From Croceimicrobium sp965656185 (GTDB lineage Bacteria > Bacteroidota > Bacteroidia > Flavobacteriales > Schleiferiaceae), in assembly GCA_965656185.1 (NCBI GenBank), contig CBFHJH010000001.1, forward strand, positions 248,001-312,000: a stretch of 64,000 nucleotides of DNA, given 5' to 3'. Of the stretch, positions 26,236 through 35,293 are shown in pieces (the first letter of the stretch is position 1; each line of letters opens with the position of its first letter). The notes beneath the pieces are model-generated. The model had not been told where the DNA came from. It saw nothing but the letters and a program-made list of their open reading frames with translations, and ran no database searches. A program made the translations under genes and the position numbers.

Positions 26236-26908
26236 AATTAAGGGTGCTAAAGGTCATAGTTTTAAAAAAAGCGATTACATCCTCATCGCTCCTAGCAATG
26301 TCGGTAATTGCCGGGATATGGGCGCCAAAGAATTTTTGCAGATGATTCGATTCTAAAAGGGTCGAAGCTAAGGTTTTAGGATAAGGGTAGGAGGGGTTAA
26401 GTCCACTAATGATACTTTCAATCCGCTCTACCAAGTTCTTGTAGGACTTGAAATAGCCGTTCTTGTTCTCCAAATCGATCTCCTTGGTTAAAAAAGCCTT
26501 ACTCGATTCGGAGATCACGATCTTTTGCAATTTCTCTTCATTAATGTGACTGAAATCCTGGTCCTCCTGCACCGTTTCGCAGATCGCCCGAATGGAATTT
26601 TCGAGCTGCTGCTGACAAGATTTAACGTTAGCGGTGGCGAAAGCTACCTTATATTCAAGCCAGCCCCAATACCAAGAAGTTAAGTATAAGAGAAGTTTAT
26701 GCTTATTCTCAAAATAGCGGTACACGGTACTTTCGGGCGAGCCGATCGCTAACCCCAGCTTCTTAAAGGTGAAGGATTCAAAGCCTAATTCTTCGATCAG
26801 ATGGATGCTGTGCTCTACGATCTTCTTGCCCAAGTCACTGGAATCGGGGTCTTTAACATAGAGTTGCTCCGGAATTTGTATCCTTAAATTACCTAATAGT
26901 CTTTGCAT
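26225..26908 (-). CDS. TetR/AcrR family transcriptional regulator
   Basis: This 227-residue protein has the N-terminal helix-turn-helix: GFESFTFKKLGLAIGSPEST then VYRYFENKHKLLLYLTSWYW, the classic TetR pattern at residues ~37-75. The C-terminal ligand domain is not typed. It is the first gene of a four-gene operon (regulator, ABC, HlyD, TolC) and overlaps the ABC gene by 11 bases. A palindrome sits between its -33 and -7 boxes, so it probably represses its own operon until an inducer binds. The inducer is unknown. Confidence 0.9.
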   Translation of the reverse strand: MQRLLGNLRIQIPEQLYVKDPDSSDLGKKIVEHSIHLIEELGFESFTFKKLGLAIGSPESTVYRYFENKHKLLLYLTSWYWGWLEYKVAFATANVKSCQQQLENSIRAICETVQEDQDFSHINEEKLQKIVISESSKAFLTKEIDLENKNGYFKSYKNLVERIESIISGLNPSYPYPKTLASTLLESNHLQKFFGAHIPAITDIARSDEDVIAFFKTMTFSTLNYGK

Positions 26909-26926
26909 AAGCTCTGTTATTGCATC

Positions 26927-26960
26927 GCAAATATAATAGTATTACTATCAATACCGCAAG
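26927..26960 (-). promoter_or_regulatory. Promoter of the TetR-ABC-HlyD-TolC operon
   Basis: On the minus strand CTTG (26960-26957) is followed by 21 bases and then TATATTTGC (26935-26927), the -7 consensus. The -7 box ends 18 bases before the TetR start codon. Confidence 0.65.
26936..26948. promoter_or_regulatory. Candidate TetR operator palindrome
   Basis: ATAGT-ATT-ACTAT is an inverted repeat directly upstream of the -7 box and inside the -33/-7 spacer, where a bound repressor would block RNA polymerase. The arms are only five bases, so chance is possible. Confidence 0.45.
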
Positions 26961-27001
26961 TTTTGCCTTTTGTTCAGTGATGAGCCATTATTTTTTTAAA
27001 A

Positions 27002-28261
27002 ATGTTGATCTTAGCCAAAAAGCCTATGGACCTCTTTACTATCGCTGCGATCCTGGCCACGCTAGCGGCCTTATTTGCCTACCTAAACACTCGATTTCTA
27101 AAGTTACCCTTTACGATTGGCTTAATGATCTTGGCCATGGCCTTCACTTTGTTGATCATCGGTTTGGGCTATTTCTTTCCCTTAGTCTTGAAAGACGCGA
27201 AGCTCATACTCAGTGGTTTGGATTTCAAGGCCCTTCTGCTGGAGGTTATGCTTAGTTTTTTGCTTTTTGCTGGCGCATTGCACACTAAACTCGACTCCCT
27301 AGCTAAGCACCGCGGTCCCATCCTGATGTTGGCCACACTGGGGGTTTTACTTTCTACACTTTTGGTCGGCAGTATGCTCTATGGCTTACTACAGTGGGTA
27401 GCCTATCCCGTCGATTTCATTTACTGCCTCCTTTTTGGTGCGCTTATTTCACCCACCGACCCCATTGCCGTTTTAAGTATTTTAAAAGAGGTAGGCGCGC
27501 CTAAAAACCTGGAAGTTAAAATAGTAGGTGAGTCTTTGTTTAATGATGGAGTGGGCGTTGTAGTCTTTTTGGTCTTATTGTCGCTTGCTTCTCAGGGTAT
27601 GGCCAATTTTGAATGGACTGAGGTTGGTTTCATATTCCTTGAAGAAGTAGGGGGTGGCCTTGCTTTAGGATTAGCAGGTGGTTATTTAGCCTTTCGGCTG
27701 ATGCGTACCGTAGATCATTATGAGACCGAGGTAATGCTGACCTTGGCCTTGGTGATGGGCCTCTATACCTTAGCTTCCTACTTACATTTTAGCGGTCCCT
27801 TGGCGGTAGTTGCGGCCGGACTGTTAATTGGCAACAAATCACCTGAACAAGCCTGGAGTAAAAGCGCGCAGAATTACATCGATAAATTTTGGGAAATGCT
27901 AGATGTATTCCTCAATGCGATATTATTCGTTTTGATTGGCATGGAATTATTGATCGTAGATCTAGATGCATTTCACCTAACCTTAGGCTTAGCTATGATT
28001 CCCCTAATGCTACTGGCTCGATATCTAGCGGTTTTAGGTCCGGTGGAGATCTATAAAAAGCGCCTAGAGTTTGCCCCTAAAACAGCCTTTTTGCTAACCT
28101 GGGGAGGCATTCGTGGTGGCATTTCAATTGCTTTAGCCCTTAGCCTTGGTGAAGAAATGCATCGTGAGATGTTCTTGGCCATCGCTTATGTTTTGGTGGT
28201 TTTCTCCATCTTGGTGCAGGGCCTCAGCTTATCCAAGGTCCTCAAGCGAGTTCTTGGCTAA
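27002..28261 (+). CDS. CPA1-type Na+/H+ antiporter (NhaP-like)
   Basis: This 419-residue inner-membrane protein has about twelve hydrophobic segments. Family features are GALISPTDPIAVLSILKEVG, then KIVGESLFNDGVGVVVFLVL with the acidic ND pair thought to bind the cation, and LLTWGGIRGGISIALALSLG in the last third. It would exchange Na+ or K+ for protons, for pH and salt balance. A start at the ATG at 27026 (MDLFTIAAIL) is equally possible and gives a cleaner membrane N-terminus. It is divergent from the TetR operon. Confidence 0.9.
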   Translation: MLILAKKPMDLFTIAAILATLAALFAYLNTRFLKLPFTIGLMILAMAFTLLIIGLGYFFPLVLKDAKLILSGLDFKALLLEVMLSFLLFAGALHTKLDSLAKHRGPILMLATLGVLLSTLLVGSMLYGLLQWVAYPVDFIYCLLFGALISPTDPIAVLSILKEVGAPKNLEVKIVGESLFNDGVGVVVFLVLLSLASQGMANFEWTEVGFIFLEEVGGGLALGLAGGYLAFRLMRTVDHYETEVMLTLALVMGLYTLASYLHFSGPLAVVAAGLLIGNKSPEQAWSKSAQNYIDKFWEMLDVFLNAILFVLIGMELLIVDLDAFHLTLGLAMIPLMLLARYLAVLGPVEIYKKRLEFAPKTAFLLTWGGIRGGISIALALSLGEEMHREMFLAIAYVLVVFSILVQGLSLSKVLKRVLG

Positions 28262-28288
28262 TTTGTACCTTCGACTTAAATCTTCGCG

Positions 28289-28663
28289 ATGGAATTTTAC
28301 AAACCTAGAGCTAAGGCCATCGGCGACCTGCTGCGTGGCTTGGCCATTGTCGCCTTTTTTTCGATCCTTCTTTATGCGCCACGTCCCCTTTGGTATCAAA
28401 TAGCCTGTTCAATGGTAATGACGGTAGGTCTTTACCTAATGTTTCTTGAATTGGTTCATTTAAAAAAGCCCATTTTAAAATTGTGGGAAGGTCAGTGGTA
28501 TTACCGAACCCATTTTCTAAAAAGCATTAAAGTGGCTCGGGTCGAAGCAGTCTCAAAATGGTTTTGGAAGGGTTACTCGCTCTACAGTCCAGAAGGCAAG
28601 CGCTACTGGTTAAGAAAGGCCGATCTTAGTAAAGCGGCTATCAATAAATTTTTATCGGCTTAA
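28289..28663 (+). CDS. Small membrane protein of unknown function
   Basis: This 124-residue protein has two hydrophobic segments (~17-32 and ~37-55) and a basic, aromatic-rich C-terminal half (GQWYYRTHFLKSIKVARVEA, YSPEGKRYWLRKADLS). The C-terminal half may resemble a PH-like fold of small membrane proteins in this phylum, but that is a guess. It lies 27 bases after the antiporter gene and may be co-transcribed. Confidence 0.6.
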   Translation: MEFYKPRAKAIGDLLRGLAIVAFFSILLYAPRPLWYQIACSMVMTVGLYLMFLELVHLKKPILKLWEGQWYYRTHFLKSIKVARVEAVSKWFWKGYSLYSPEGKRYWLRKADLSKAAINKFLSA

Positions 28664-28693
28664 ACTCTTCTTATGTTCTGTGGTTAGTTCTGC

Positions 28694-29233
28694 ATGACTT
28701 TCCGGGAGCAAAAACAAGATATTTGGTCGGCTTTAGGTCGTGCCACAGTAGATCGTAAGCATCCCTGGCGCTACCCAGTCCTAGCCAGCGTGAGTGAAAA
28801 TAAACCAGAACAGCGCACGGTGGTCTTGCGGGCTTATGACCCCTCCCAAAATTGTTTGTTCTTTTATACCGATCAACGCAGTCCGAAGGTTACTCAATTG
28901 CAAACTAATCCACAGGCTTCCCTCTTGTTCTACCATCCCCGTAAACAATGGCAAATAAGAGTGCAGGGCATAATCACTTTGCATCATCGAGATGAATTGG
29001 CATTAGAGCATTTGGCGAAGATTCCTCTAGACCGCAGAAGCGATTACCGCGCTGCAGCCGCACCAGGAGAGCAGATCTCCGAGGCAAAGGAGCTAATGGG
29101 CTCGGCCGAAGCCAATTTTTGCCTACTTAGCTTTCAGGCAGAATTGATCGATAGCCTGGTTTTAGGTAAAGAAGAGCACCTGCGATACGGGCTTAATTTA
29201 CAAGAAGAAACCCTGCAGAAGCTTCAAGCCTAA
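28694..29233 (+). CDS. Pyridoxamine-phosphate-oxidase-like FMN-binding protein
   Basis: This 179-residue protein has the split-barrel pattern of the PNPOx-like superfamily: RTVVLRAYDPSQNCLFFYTD, SPKVTQLQTNPQASLLFYHP and KQWQIRVQGIITLHH. It lacks the C-terminal substrate signature of true PdxH (present at 10256-10894). Relatives bind FMN and reduce or oxidise various compounds, or bind haem. It lies 30 bases after the small membrane protein gene. The substrate is unknown. Confidence 0.82.
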   Translation: MTFREQKQDIWSALGRATVDRKHPWRYPVLASVSENKPEQRTVVLRAYDPSQNCLFFYTDQRSPKVTQLQTNPQASLLFYHPRKQWQIRVQGIITLHHRDELALEHLAKIPLDRRSDYRAAAAPGEQISEAKELMGSAEANFCLLSFQAELIDSLVLGKEEHLRYGLNLQEETLQKLQA

Positions 29234-29286
29234 AGATTATGTTCCTCAGAAAATATAATACAGGGTAGGAGTTGTTTGCTACGGGA

Positions 29287-30084
29287 TCAGTCGAATTGCT
29301 CCAAGAATCCTTCGAGCTCCCGATCTTTCATATAGCGTTGAAAACAGGCTTGTACCGCCAACAGGAATTCGTAATCATTGAGCCGATTCATGTTTACTGG
29401 TATGTACTTACAGTAAAACATAAAGGCTTCCAACTCGTCTTTATTAAGTCCGGTCAAAGCAATTACCGCCCTTCGATTATTACTTTCCTCTAGCTTTCTC
29501 CGGTAGGCGTCTTCAGCCTTGAGCTGCGCTAACTTTCGCAACTGGCGAGGCTTAGAGCCGAAAAGATTGTAAAGGTATTCGGCCGGATTTTGCAAGGTGG
29601 CCTTTATTGGTCTAGGGTCATCGATCTCTTCATTCGACTTGATGCGGGGCTTATTGAGCTTCATTTCCCGCGGTTTATTGGTGGTAAGCTCATAACTAAA
29701 AACACTTACCTCATCGAGCAAGTAGTTTTGCTCTTCCATAGTTATAATAACCTCCTCCAGCACAGTGCTATCGCGGTAAACAAAGTAGAAGTATTTATAG
29801 GCGATATTGCTAAAGAGAATACTGTCGCCTTTTTCCAGGCCTAATTCAAAATAGCCGTCGGCATCACTAATGGTGCCTTTTAAGGTACGCGTATTAATCA
29901 CGTGTACCCCGGGCACTGTCTCTTTGGTTTTGCCATCCAAAACCCAGCCGTTGATCTGCTCCGTGGCTTGGGCGGTCAAGAAACTGCTAAATAGAAGCAT
30001 GGAGGCCATGGCGATTGAAAATAGCGCTGTATCTTTGAATGCCTTATTTTTAAAGGCTAAAGCGAGTAGTTTTTCTATAATCAT
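29287..30084 (-). CDS. Exported protein with CarboxypepD_reg-like domain
   Basis: This protein has about 265 residues. A hydrophobic leader ends near SFLTAQA, and residues ~42-115 form a carboxypeptidase-regulatory-like domain (INGWVLDGKTKETVPGVHV, GTISDADGYFELGLEKGD). The rest is charged, with KPRQLRKLAQLKAEDAYRRK and no known domain. Similar proteins in Bacteroidota sit in the envelope with unknown roles. The frame also has a TTG one codon upstream. An ATG at 30009 would give a shorter leader and leave room for the divergent ettA promoter. Its start is 8 bases from that of ettA. Confidence 0.75.
   Translation of the reverse strand: MIIEKLLALAFKNKAFKDTALFSIAMASMLLFSSFLTAQATEQINGWVLDGKTKETVPGVHVINTRTLKGTISDADGYFELGLEKGDSILFSNIAYKYFYFVYRDSTVLEEVIITMEEQNYLLDEVSVFSYELTTNKPREMKLNKPRIKSNEEIDDPRPIKATLQNPAEYLYNLFGSKPRQLRKLAQLKAEDAYRRKLEESNNRRAVIALTGLNKDELEAFMFYCKYIPVNMNRLNDYEFLLAVQACFQRYMKDRELEGFLEQFD
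30030..30037 (+). promoter_or_regulatory. Candidate -7 element of ettA
   Basis: TATCTTTG matches TAnnTTTG, 55 bases before the ettA ATG. It lies inside the predicted 5' end of the divergent gene. No -33 box is clear. Confidence 0.4.
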
Positions 30085-30092
30085 CAATTTGT

Positions 30093-31787
30093 ATGTCAGA
30101 CGATAAGAAAGTCATTTTTTCCATGAGTGGGGTCACAAAGACCTATTCTCAAAATAATAAGACCGTTCTTAAAAAAATATATCTCAGCTTCTTTTACGGC
30201 GCTAAGATCGGTATCCTCGGTTTAAACGGTGCGGGTAAATCTACACTATTAAAGATAATCGCAGGAATTGAAAAAAATTATCAAGGCGATGTAGTTTTTT
30301 CACCCGGCTACACGGTGGGTTACCTCGAACAAGAGCCCCAACTAGATGAATCAAAGACAGTTATAGACATCGTAAAAGAAGGGGCGGCCGAAACGGTGGC
30401 TATTTTAGAAGAGTACAATAAGATTAACGATGACTTTGGTTTGCCGGAGGTTTATGAAAACCCCGATAAGATGGAAAAGCTCATGGCACGTCAGGCCGAA
30501 TTACAGGATCGAATCGACGCTACCAATGCTTGGGAATTAGACACCATGCTCAATCGAGCCATGGATGCTTTGCGTTGCCCGGAACCAGAAACACCTATTT
30601 CGGTACTTTCTGGGGGAGAACGCCGTCGGGTAGCCCTTTGCCGCCTTTTAATTCAACAGCCAGATGTATTGTTGTTGGACGAACCAACCAACCACTTGGA
30701 TGCTGAGTCGGTACTCTGGTTAGAACAGCATTTACAGCAGTATAAGGGAACGGTAATTGCCGTAACACACGACCGCTATTTCTTGGATAATGTAGCAGGA
30801 TGGATCCTAGAACTAGATCGTGGCGAGGGTATCCCTTGGAAAGGAAATTATAGCTCTTGGCTCGATCAGAAGTCGAAGCGCTTAGAACAAGAAGAGAAAC
30901 AAGCTTCCAAACGCCGTAAAACCTTAGAACGTGAGCTAGATTGGGTTCGGATGTCGCCCAAAGGACGACAAGCCAAGGGTAAAGCGCGTCTTAACAATTA
31001 CCAAAATCTTTTAAATCAAGAACAAAAGGATCGCGAGGAAAAATTGGAGATCTTCATTCCCAATGGCCCTCGTTTAGGGACCAATGTGATCGAAGCGAAA
31101 GGGGTAAAGAAAGCATTTGGCGAAAAATTACTTTACGATGATCTCAACTTCGATCTGCCACCAGCCGGTATTGTAGGTATTATCGGCCCAAACGGTGCTG
31201 GTAAAACCACTATTTTCCGCATGATCATGGGGCAAGAAACACCCGATGGCGGCGAGTTTAAGGTAGGGGAAACGGTTAAGATCTCTTATGTAGATCAGAG
31301 TCACAAAGACCTTTTGCCCGAAAAGAGTATTTATGAAGCTATCTCCCAAGGTGATGAGGAAATCATGGTGGGCGATCGCAAGCTAAATGCCCGAGCTTAT
31401 CTTTCGCGATTTAACTTTGGTGGATCGGATCAAAACAAAAAGATCGATGCCTTATCGGGCGGTGAGCGCAACCGCTTACACTTGGCGATGGCTCTTAAAG
31501 AAGGAGGTAATGTGTTGCTTTTAGACGAGCCAACTAACGACCTTGACGTGAACACCTTACGTGCATTGGAGGAAGGCTTGGAGAACTTCGCAGGATGTGC
31601 GGTAATTATCTCACACGACCGCTGGTTCCTAGATCGGGTATGTACCCATATCCTATCTTTTGAAGGTGATTCTAATGTTTATTATTTCGAAGGTAGCTTT
31701 AGTGATTACGAAGAAAATAAACGTAAACGTCTCGGCGATGTGGAGCCCAAACGGATCAAATACCGTAAGCTTTTAAAGAACCAATAA
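30093..31787 (+). CDS. ettA: Energy-dependent translational throttle ABC-F ATPase
   Basis: This 564-residue soluble ABC-F protein has two complete ATPase domains: GLNGAGKST with VLSGGERRRVALCRLL and LLLDEPTNHLD, then GPNGAGKTT with ALSGGERNRLHLAMAL and LLLDEPTNDLD. A charged linker (~235-320) lies between them, and an EttA-type arm insertion (~94-140) in domain 1. EttA binds the ribosomal E site and gates entry into elongation according to ATP/ADP. Length and both intact catalytic Glu residues fit. It is followed, two bases on, by a glycosyltransferase gene, probably in the same transcript. Confidence 0.95.
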   Translation: MSDDKKVIFSMSGVTKTYSQNNKTVLKKIYLSFFYGAKIGILGLNGAGKSTLLKIIAGIEKNYQGDVVFSPGYTVGYLEQEPQLDESKTVIDIVKEGAAETVAILEEYNKINDDFGLPEVYENPDKMEKLMARQAELQDRIDATNAWELDTMLNRAMDALRCPEPETPISVLSGGERRRVALCRLLIQQPDVLLLDEPTNHLDAESVLWLEQHLQQYKGTVIAVTHDRYFLDNVAGWILELDRGEGIPWKGNYSSWLDQKSKRLEQEEKQASKRRKTLERELDWVRMSPKGRQAKGKARLNNYQNLLNQEQKDREEKLEIFIPNGPRLGTNVIEAKGVKKAFGEKLLYDDLNFDLPPAGIVGIIGPNGAGKTTIFRMIMGQETPDGGEFKVGETVKISYVDQSHKDLLPEKSIYEAISQGDEEIMVGDRKLNARAYLSRFNFGGSDQNKKIDALSGGERNRLHLAMALKEGGNVLLLDEPTNDLDVNTLRALEEGLENFAGCAVIISHDRWFLDRVCTHILSFEGDSNVYYFEGSFSDYEENKRKRLGDVEPKRIKYRKLLKNQ

Positions 31788-31788
31788 T

Positions 31789-32664
31789 TTGTGGCTTAAG
31801 CTACTATATCACTTAAAAAAATGGCGCGCCTCGCTCGCTACCGCAGTTACGGTCGAGGAGGCGCCGCTTTTTGTGGTAGCGATCATAAAGAATGAAGCCC
31901 CATATTTAAAAGAATGGATCGATTTTCATTTGGCACGAGGGGTACGACAGTTTTACTTGGCCGATAATGGAAGTAATGATCGCCCCGAATCCGTGCTAGC
32001 ACCTTACATCGAAGCGGGGCAAGTGTATTTTCATAAAACGCGCAAGACCGATTGGTCCATTCGTTTGCAAGCGGTAGAATTAAATCGCCTGCTTAGAGCG
32101 ATCGCACTGGCCGAAGGAAAGCACGTTTGGGTGGCAGCCATCGATGTGGATGAATTCCTTTATGAAACGGAAGGGCTTAAACTGAGCCGCTTTTTGCAGC
32201 GTTTTAAAGGTGCTGAAATTGCATCTATTTCGGTCAATTGGCTCATGTTTGGCACCAGTGGGGTAAAGAAATTAGCTCCCAATAGACCTATGTTGGCCCA
32301 ACTTACCAAACGGGCTCATGTTTCTTTGGGAGAGCATAAAATCGTAAAGCCTATTCTTTACCTCGCCAATTCCTTGGGTTTCTTAGAAGGTCCGCATTAC
32401 GCTTTTGCTAAAGGGGAGGCAAAAGATATCTACAGTGATGAAAGTCCTTTCCTGCCCTCTGATCCGCAAATAAAACACGCTCCGCTTTGTATTAACCATT
32501 ACTGGTATCGCGATGAAGCGTATTACAATGCCGAGAAGCGTGCCAAGCGCTTGGCGTTTGGCGACGAGCGCTCCGGTAAACGAGAAGCAGACCATATCAA
32601 AGCTTGTAATTACGAAGAAGATCGTAGGATGATCGATCTCTTTGACCTTGAGACTAAAGATTAG
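31789..32664 (+). CDS. Glycosyltransferase, family 92 / DUF23-like
   Basis: This 291-residue protein starts at a TTG; no ATG precedes the first domain. It shows VVAIIKNEAPYLKEWIDFHL, FYLADNGSNDRP, AIDVDEFLY (the metal-binding acidic motif) and INHYWYRDEAYYNAEKRAKR, the pattern of GT92/Glyco_tranf_2_4 enzymes. These move sugars onto surface glycans. No membrane segment is visible. It lies one base after ettA. Donor and acceptor are unknown. Confidence 0.83.
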   Translation: MWLKLLYHLKKWRASLATAVTVEEAPLFVVAIIKNEAPYLKEWIDFHLARGVRQFYLADNGSNDRPESVLAPYIEAGQVYFHKTRKTDWSIRLQAVELNRLLRAIALAEGKHVWVAAIDVDEFLYETEGLKLSRFLQRFKGAEIASISVNWLMFGTSGVKKLAPNRPMLAQLTKRAHVSLGEHKIVKPILYLANSLGFLEGPHYAFAKGEAKDIYSDESPFLPSDPQIKHAPLCINHYWYRDEAYYNAEKRAKRLAFGDERSGKREADHIKACNYEEDRRMIDLFDLETKD

Positions 32665-32748
32665 ATCCCTTTTCCCAAGGATACCCTTTTAGTTAGACAT
32701 CGTTAATAATTTTCCATTCGGGCTTCCAAGCCCTGCCTAAGTTCCTTT

Positions 32749-32756
32749 TATTTTTG
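32749..32756 (+). promoter_or_regulatory. Candidate -7 element of ligA
   Basis: TATTTTTG matches TAnnTTTG and ends four bases before the ligA ATG, so transcription from it would begin at or near the start codon. No -33 box is visible. Confidence 0.35.
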
Positions 32757-32760
32757 GAAA

Positions 32761-34779
32761 ATGAGTGCAGAAGAAGCAAAGGAGCGTATATCAGCTTTAA
32801 GCGAAGAGCTCCAACACCATAATTACCTCTACTACATTAAGGATGCTCCCGAGATCAGCGATTTTGAATTCGATCAGAAGCTGGAGCAATTGCAGAAATT
32901 AGAGGCGGAATATCCACAGTTTGCCAATCCAAATTCTCCCACCAAGCGGGTGGGGGGCGATATTACCAAGGATTTCCCCACCCTGAAGCACAAATACCCC
33001 ATGCTTTCGCTTAGTAATACCTACAGCCGCGAGGAATTGGAGGAGTATTTAGTGCGCACCCAAAAGCTCTTGCCCGACGATGAGCTCGAGTTTGTATGCG
33101 AACTAAAATATGACGGAGCGGCCATAAGTATTACTTACCGTGATGGGCAATTACACCAGGCACTAACGCGCGGAGATGGCAGTCAGGGCGATGAGATCAC
33201 TAACAACATAAAAACTATTGCTAGTATACCCTTACGCTTGCGCGGAAAGAATTTTCCGCAAGAATTTGAGATCCGCGGTGAAGTGTTTATGCCATTAGAA
33301 GGCTTTGCTGCTCTCAATCAATCCCGGATAGATGAAGGCTTAGAGCCTTTTGCTAATCCTCGTAATAGTGCTTCAGGCTCTTTAAAGATGCAAGACTCTC
33401 GCTTGGTGGCGCAAAGACCGCTCGACTGCTTCTTGTATTATGTGATGGGCGAAGAGCAAACTCACGATAATCACTATGATGCGGTATTAGCGGCCGGTGA
33501 ATGGGGTTTTAGAATACCTTCGGTGGAGAAGTCTTATTTGCGGAAAGCCAAAAATATCGATGAGATCTTTGAATTCATTAATTATTGGGACGAGCATCGC
33601 CATGATTTGCCCTTCGAGATCGATGGGGTTGTAATTAAAGTGAATAAATACGCTTTGCAAGAGGAATTAGGTGCCACCGCCAAAAGTCCCCGTTGGGCCA
33701 TTGCTTATAAATTTAAGGCAGAGCAGCAAGAAACACGATTAGAGTCGGTGACTTATCAAGTGGGACGTACCGGTGCCATAACTCCAGTGGCCAATTTGAA
33801 GCCGGTTTCTTTGGCAGGAACTACCGTAAAGCGCGCCTCTTTGCACAATGCCGATCAAATTGCTAAACTCGATTTACGGGTTGGCGACAGCGTTTACGTA
33901 GAAAAAGGCGGAGAGATCATTCCGAAGGTAGTTGGAGTCAATTTTAGCAAGCGTGATGCCTTAGCAGAAGAGTTTCAATACATTAAGCATTGCCCGGAGT
34001 GCAAGACCGAATTGATACGCTTAGAAGGAGAAGCGCTGCATTATTGCCCAAATGAAGCAACTTGTCCACCACAGGTAAGCGGGCGTATCCAGCATTTCAT
34101 TAGCCGAAAGGCCATGGATATCGAAGGTATGGGTTCGGAAACAGTAGAGCAGTTCGTAGAAGCAGGTTTGATTCAAAACTTCGCAGACCTTTATGAACTG
34201 AGGGTAGAGCAAATACTTCCACTCGAACGCATGGCCGAAAAGTCAGCTCAAAACATCGTAGCAGGCATTGCGGCGTCTAAAGAAATCCCCTTCGAAAGGG
34301 TTCTGTTTGCTTTGGGCATTCGATACGTAGGGGAAACCGTGGCAAAGAAGCTTGCGCGCCACTTTGAAAACATCAATCAATTAAAGCAGGCCACTATAAT
34401 CGATTTGGTGGGAGTTCCGGAAATTGGGGAGCGTATTGCCCAAAGTGTGGTAGATTATTTTCAAAGAGAAGACTATTTGGCCCAGATCGAGCGCTTAAAA
34501 GCGGCAGGACTACAATTTGAAATCGAAAAACAGGAGGGGGGATCAGATTCCTTAGCCGGATTAAGCATTGTGATTTCCGGTAAGTTCGAGCGTTTCACGC
34601 GTACTGAACTCAAGGAATTGATCGAACTACACGGCGGTAAGAACACCGGTTCTGTTTCGGGAAAAACCGACCTGATCGTTGCCGGAGAAGGCATGGGGCC
34701 TTCTAAGCGGAAGAAAGCCGAGGACCTTGGAGTAGAGATTATCAACGAAGGTCAATTCGCGGAAAAGATCGGGCTATGA
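32761..34779 (+). CDS. ligA: NAD+-dependent DNA ligase
   Basis: This 672-residue enzyme seals nicks in replication and repair using NAD+. The domains are complete: Ia (NYLYYIKDAPEISDFEFDQ), adenylation with the active Lys116 in CELKYDGAAIS, OB fold, a four-Cys zinc finger (CPEC and CPNEATC), helix-hairpin-helix repeats (GIRYVGETVAKKLARHF, GVPEIGERIAQSVV) and a C-terminal BRCT domain (LAGLSIVISGKFERFTRTEL). Length is standard. The stop overlaps the next start by four bases. Confidence 0.97.
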   Translation: MSAEEAKERISALSEELQHHNYLYYIKDAPEISDFEFDQKLEQLQKLEAEYPQFANPNSPTKRVGGDITKDFPTLKHKYPMLSLSNTYSREELEEYLVRTQKLLPDDELEFVCELKYDGAAISITYRDGQLHQALTRGDGSQGDEITNNIKTIASIPLRLRGKNFPQEFEIRGEVFMPLEGFAALNQSRIDEGLEPFANPRNSASGSLKMQDSRLVAQRPLDCFLYYVMGEEQTHDNHYDAVLAAGEWGFRIPSVEKSYLRKAKNIDEIFEFINYWDEHRHDLPFEIDGVVIKVNKYALQEELGATAKSPRWAIAYKFKAEQQETRLESVTYQVGRTGAITPVANLKPVSLAGTTVKRASLHNADQIAKLDLRVGDSVYVEKGGEIIPKVVGVNFSKRDALAEEFQYIKHCPECKTELIRLEGEALHYCPNEATCPPQVSGRIQHFISRKAMDIEGMGSETVEQFVEAGLIQNFADLYELRVEQILPLERMAEKSAQNIVAGIAASKEIPFERVLFALGIRYVGETVAKKLARHFENINQLKQATIIDLVGVPEIGERIAQSVVDYFQREDYLAQIERLKAAGLQFEIEKQEGGSDSLAGLSIVISGKFERFTRTELKELIELHGGKNTGSVSGKTDLIVAGEGMGPSKRKKAEDLGVEIINEGQFAEKIGL

Positions 34780-35291
34780 GTTTAAAAGATTGGTTTTTAA
34801 AGCGCGAATTCAATCGCATCAGCGCGAAGGATAGAGCCGATTATCCCGGTTGGATTGCTGCGCAGAAAATTGGGATCTACTTTGAGGTAAATCCGATGAG
34901 TAGTGAAGAATGGCAGTCTTGGAAGAGTCTTTTCGAAGGGACAGGAAAAGAAGTGCACTTGCTCAGTTATCAATCGGTGAAACGAAAAGAATTAGCACCC
35001 GATTGGCAGACGCCCACTTACTGTAAGGATGAAAGGTCTTGGTTAGGTTTCCCTCAGGCGCAAGCCTATAAAGACTTTAAAAATGAGGCATTCGACATAT
35101 TAATAGACCTTTCTCTTGGTGATGAAGTATGTCATGAAGCGGTATTTCGCGCCTCTAACGCAAAATTAAAGGTAGCATTCAGTGAAATGCGTAAGCCTTG
35201 GTCCGATTTGCAGGTGAATTGTAAAGAGGGGCAAAATTCTAGGGCTTGCCAAGAGGAAGTAGTAAATTTGCTGAAATTTATAAACGCATAA
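34776..35291 (+). CDS. Conserved hypothetical protein (possibly DUF6913)
   Basis: This 171-residue cytoplasmic protein has no clear catalytic motif. The pattern ADYPGWIAAQKIGIYFEV, then WLGFPQAQAYKDFKNEAFDI and DILIDLSLGDEVCHEAVFRA, resembles a Bacteroidota family of unknown function (DUF6913, from memory). It sits between ligA and dapA, coupled to ligA by a four-base overlap and two bases before dapA, so it belongs to their operon. No function can be assigned. Confidence 0.72.
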   Translation: MSLKDWFLKREFNRISAKDRADYPGWIAAQKIGIYFEVNPMSSEEWQSWKSLFEGTGKEVHLLSYQSVKRKELAPDWQTPTYCKDERSWLGFPQAQAYKDFKNEAFDILIDLSLGDEVCHEAVFRASNAKLKVAFSEMRKPWSDLQVNCKEGQNSRACQEEVVNLLKFINA

Positions 35292-35293
35292 TT

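Noticed and set aside
32719..32732. GGGCTT-CC-AAGCCC hairpin before ligA as a terminator
   Set aside because: The loop is only two bases and no T-run follows on either side. It is kept as an unexplained short palindrome.
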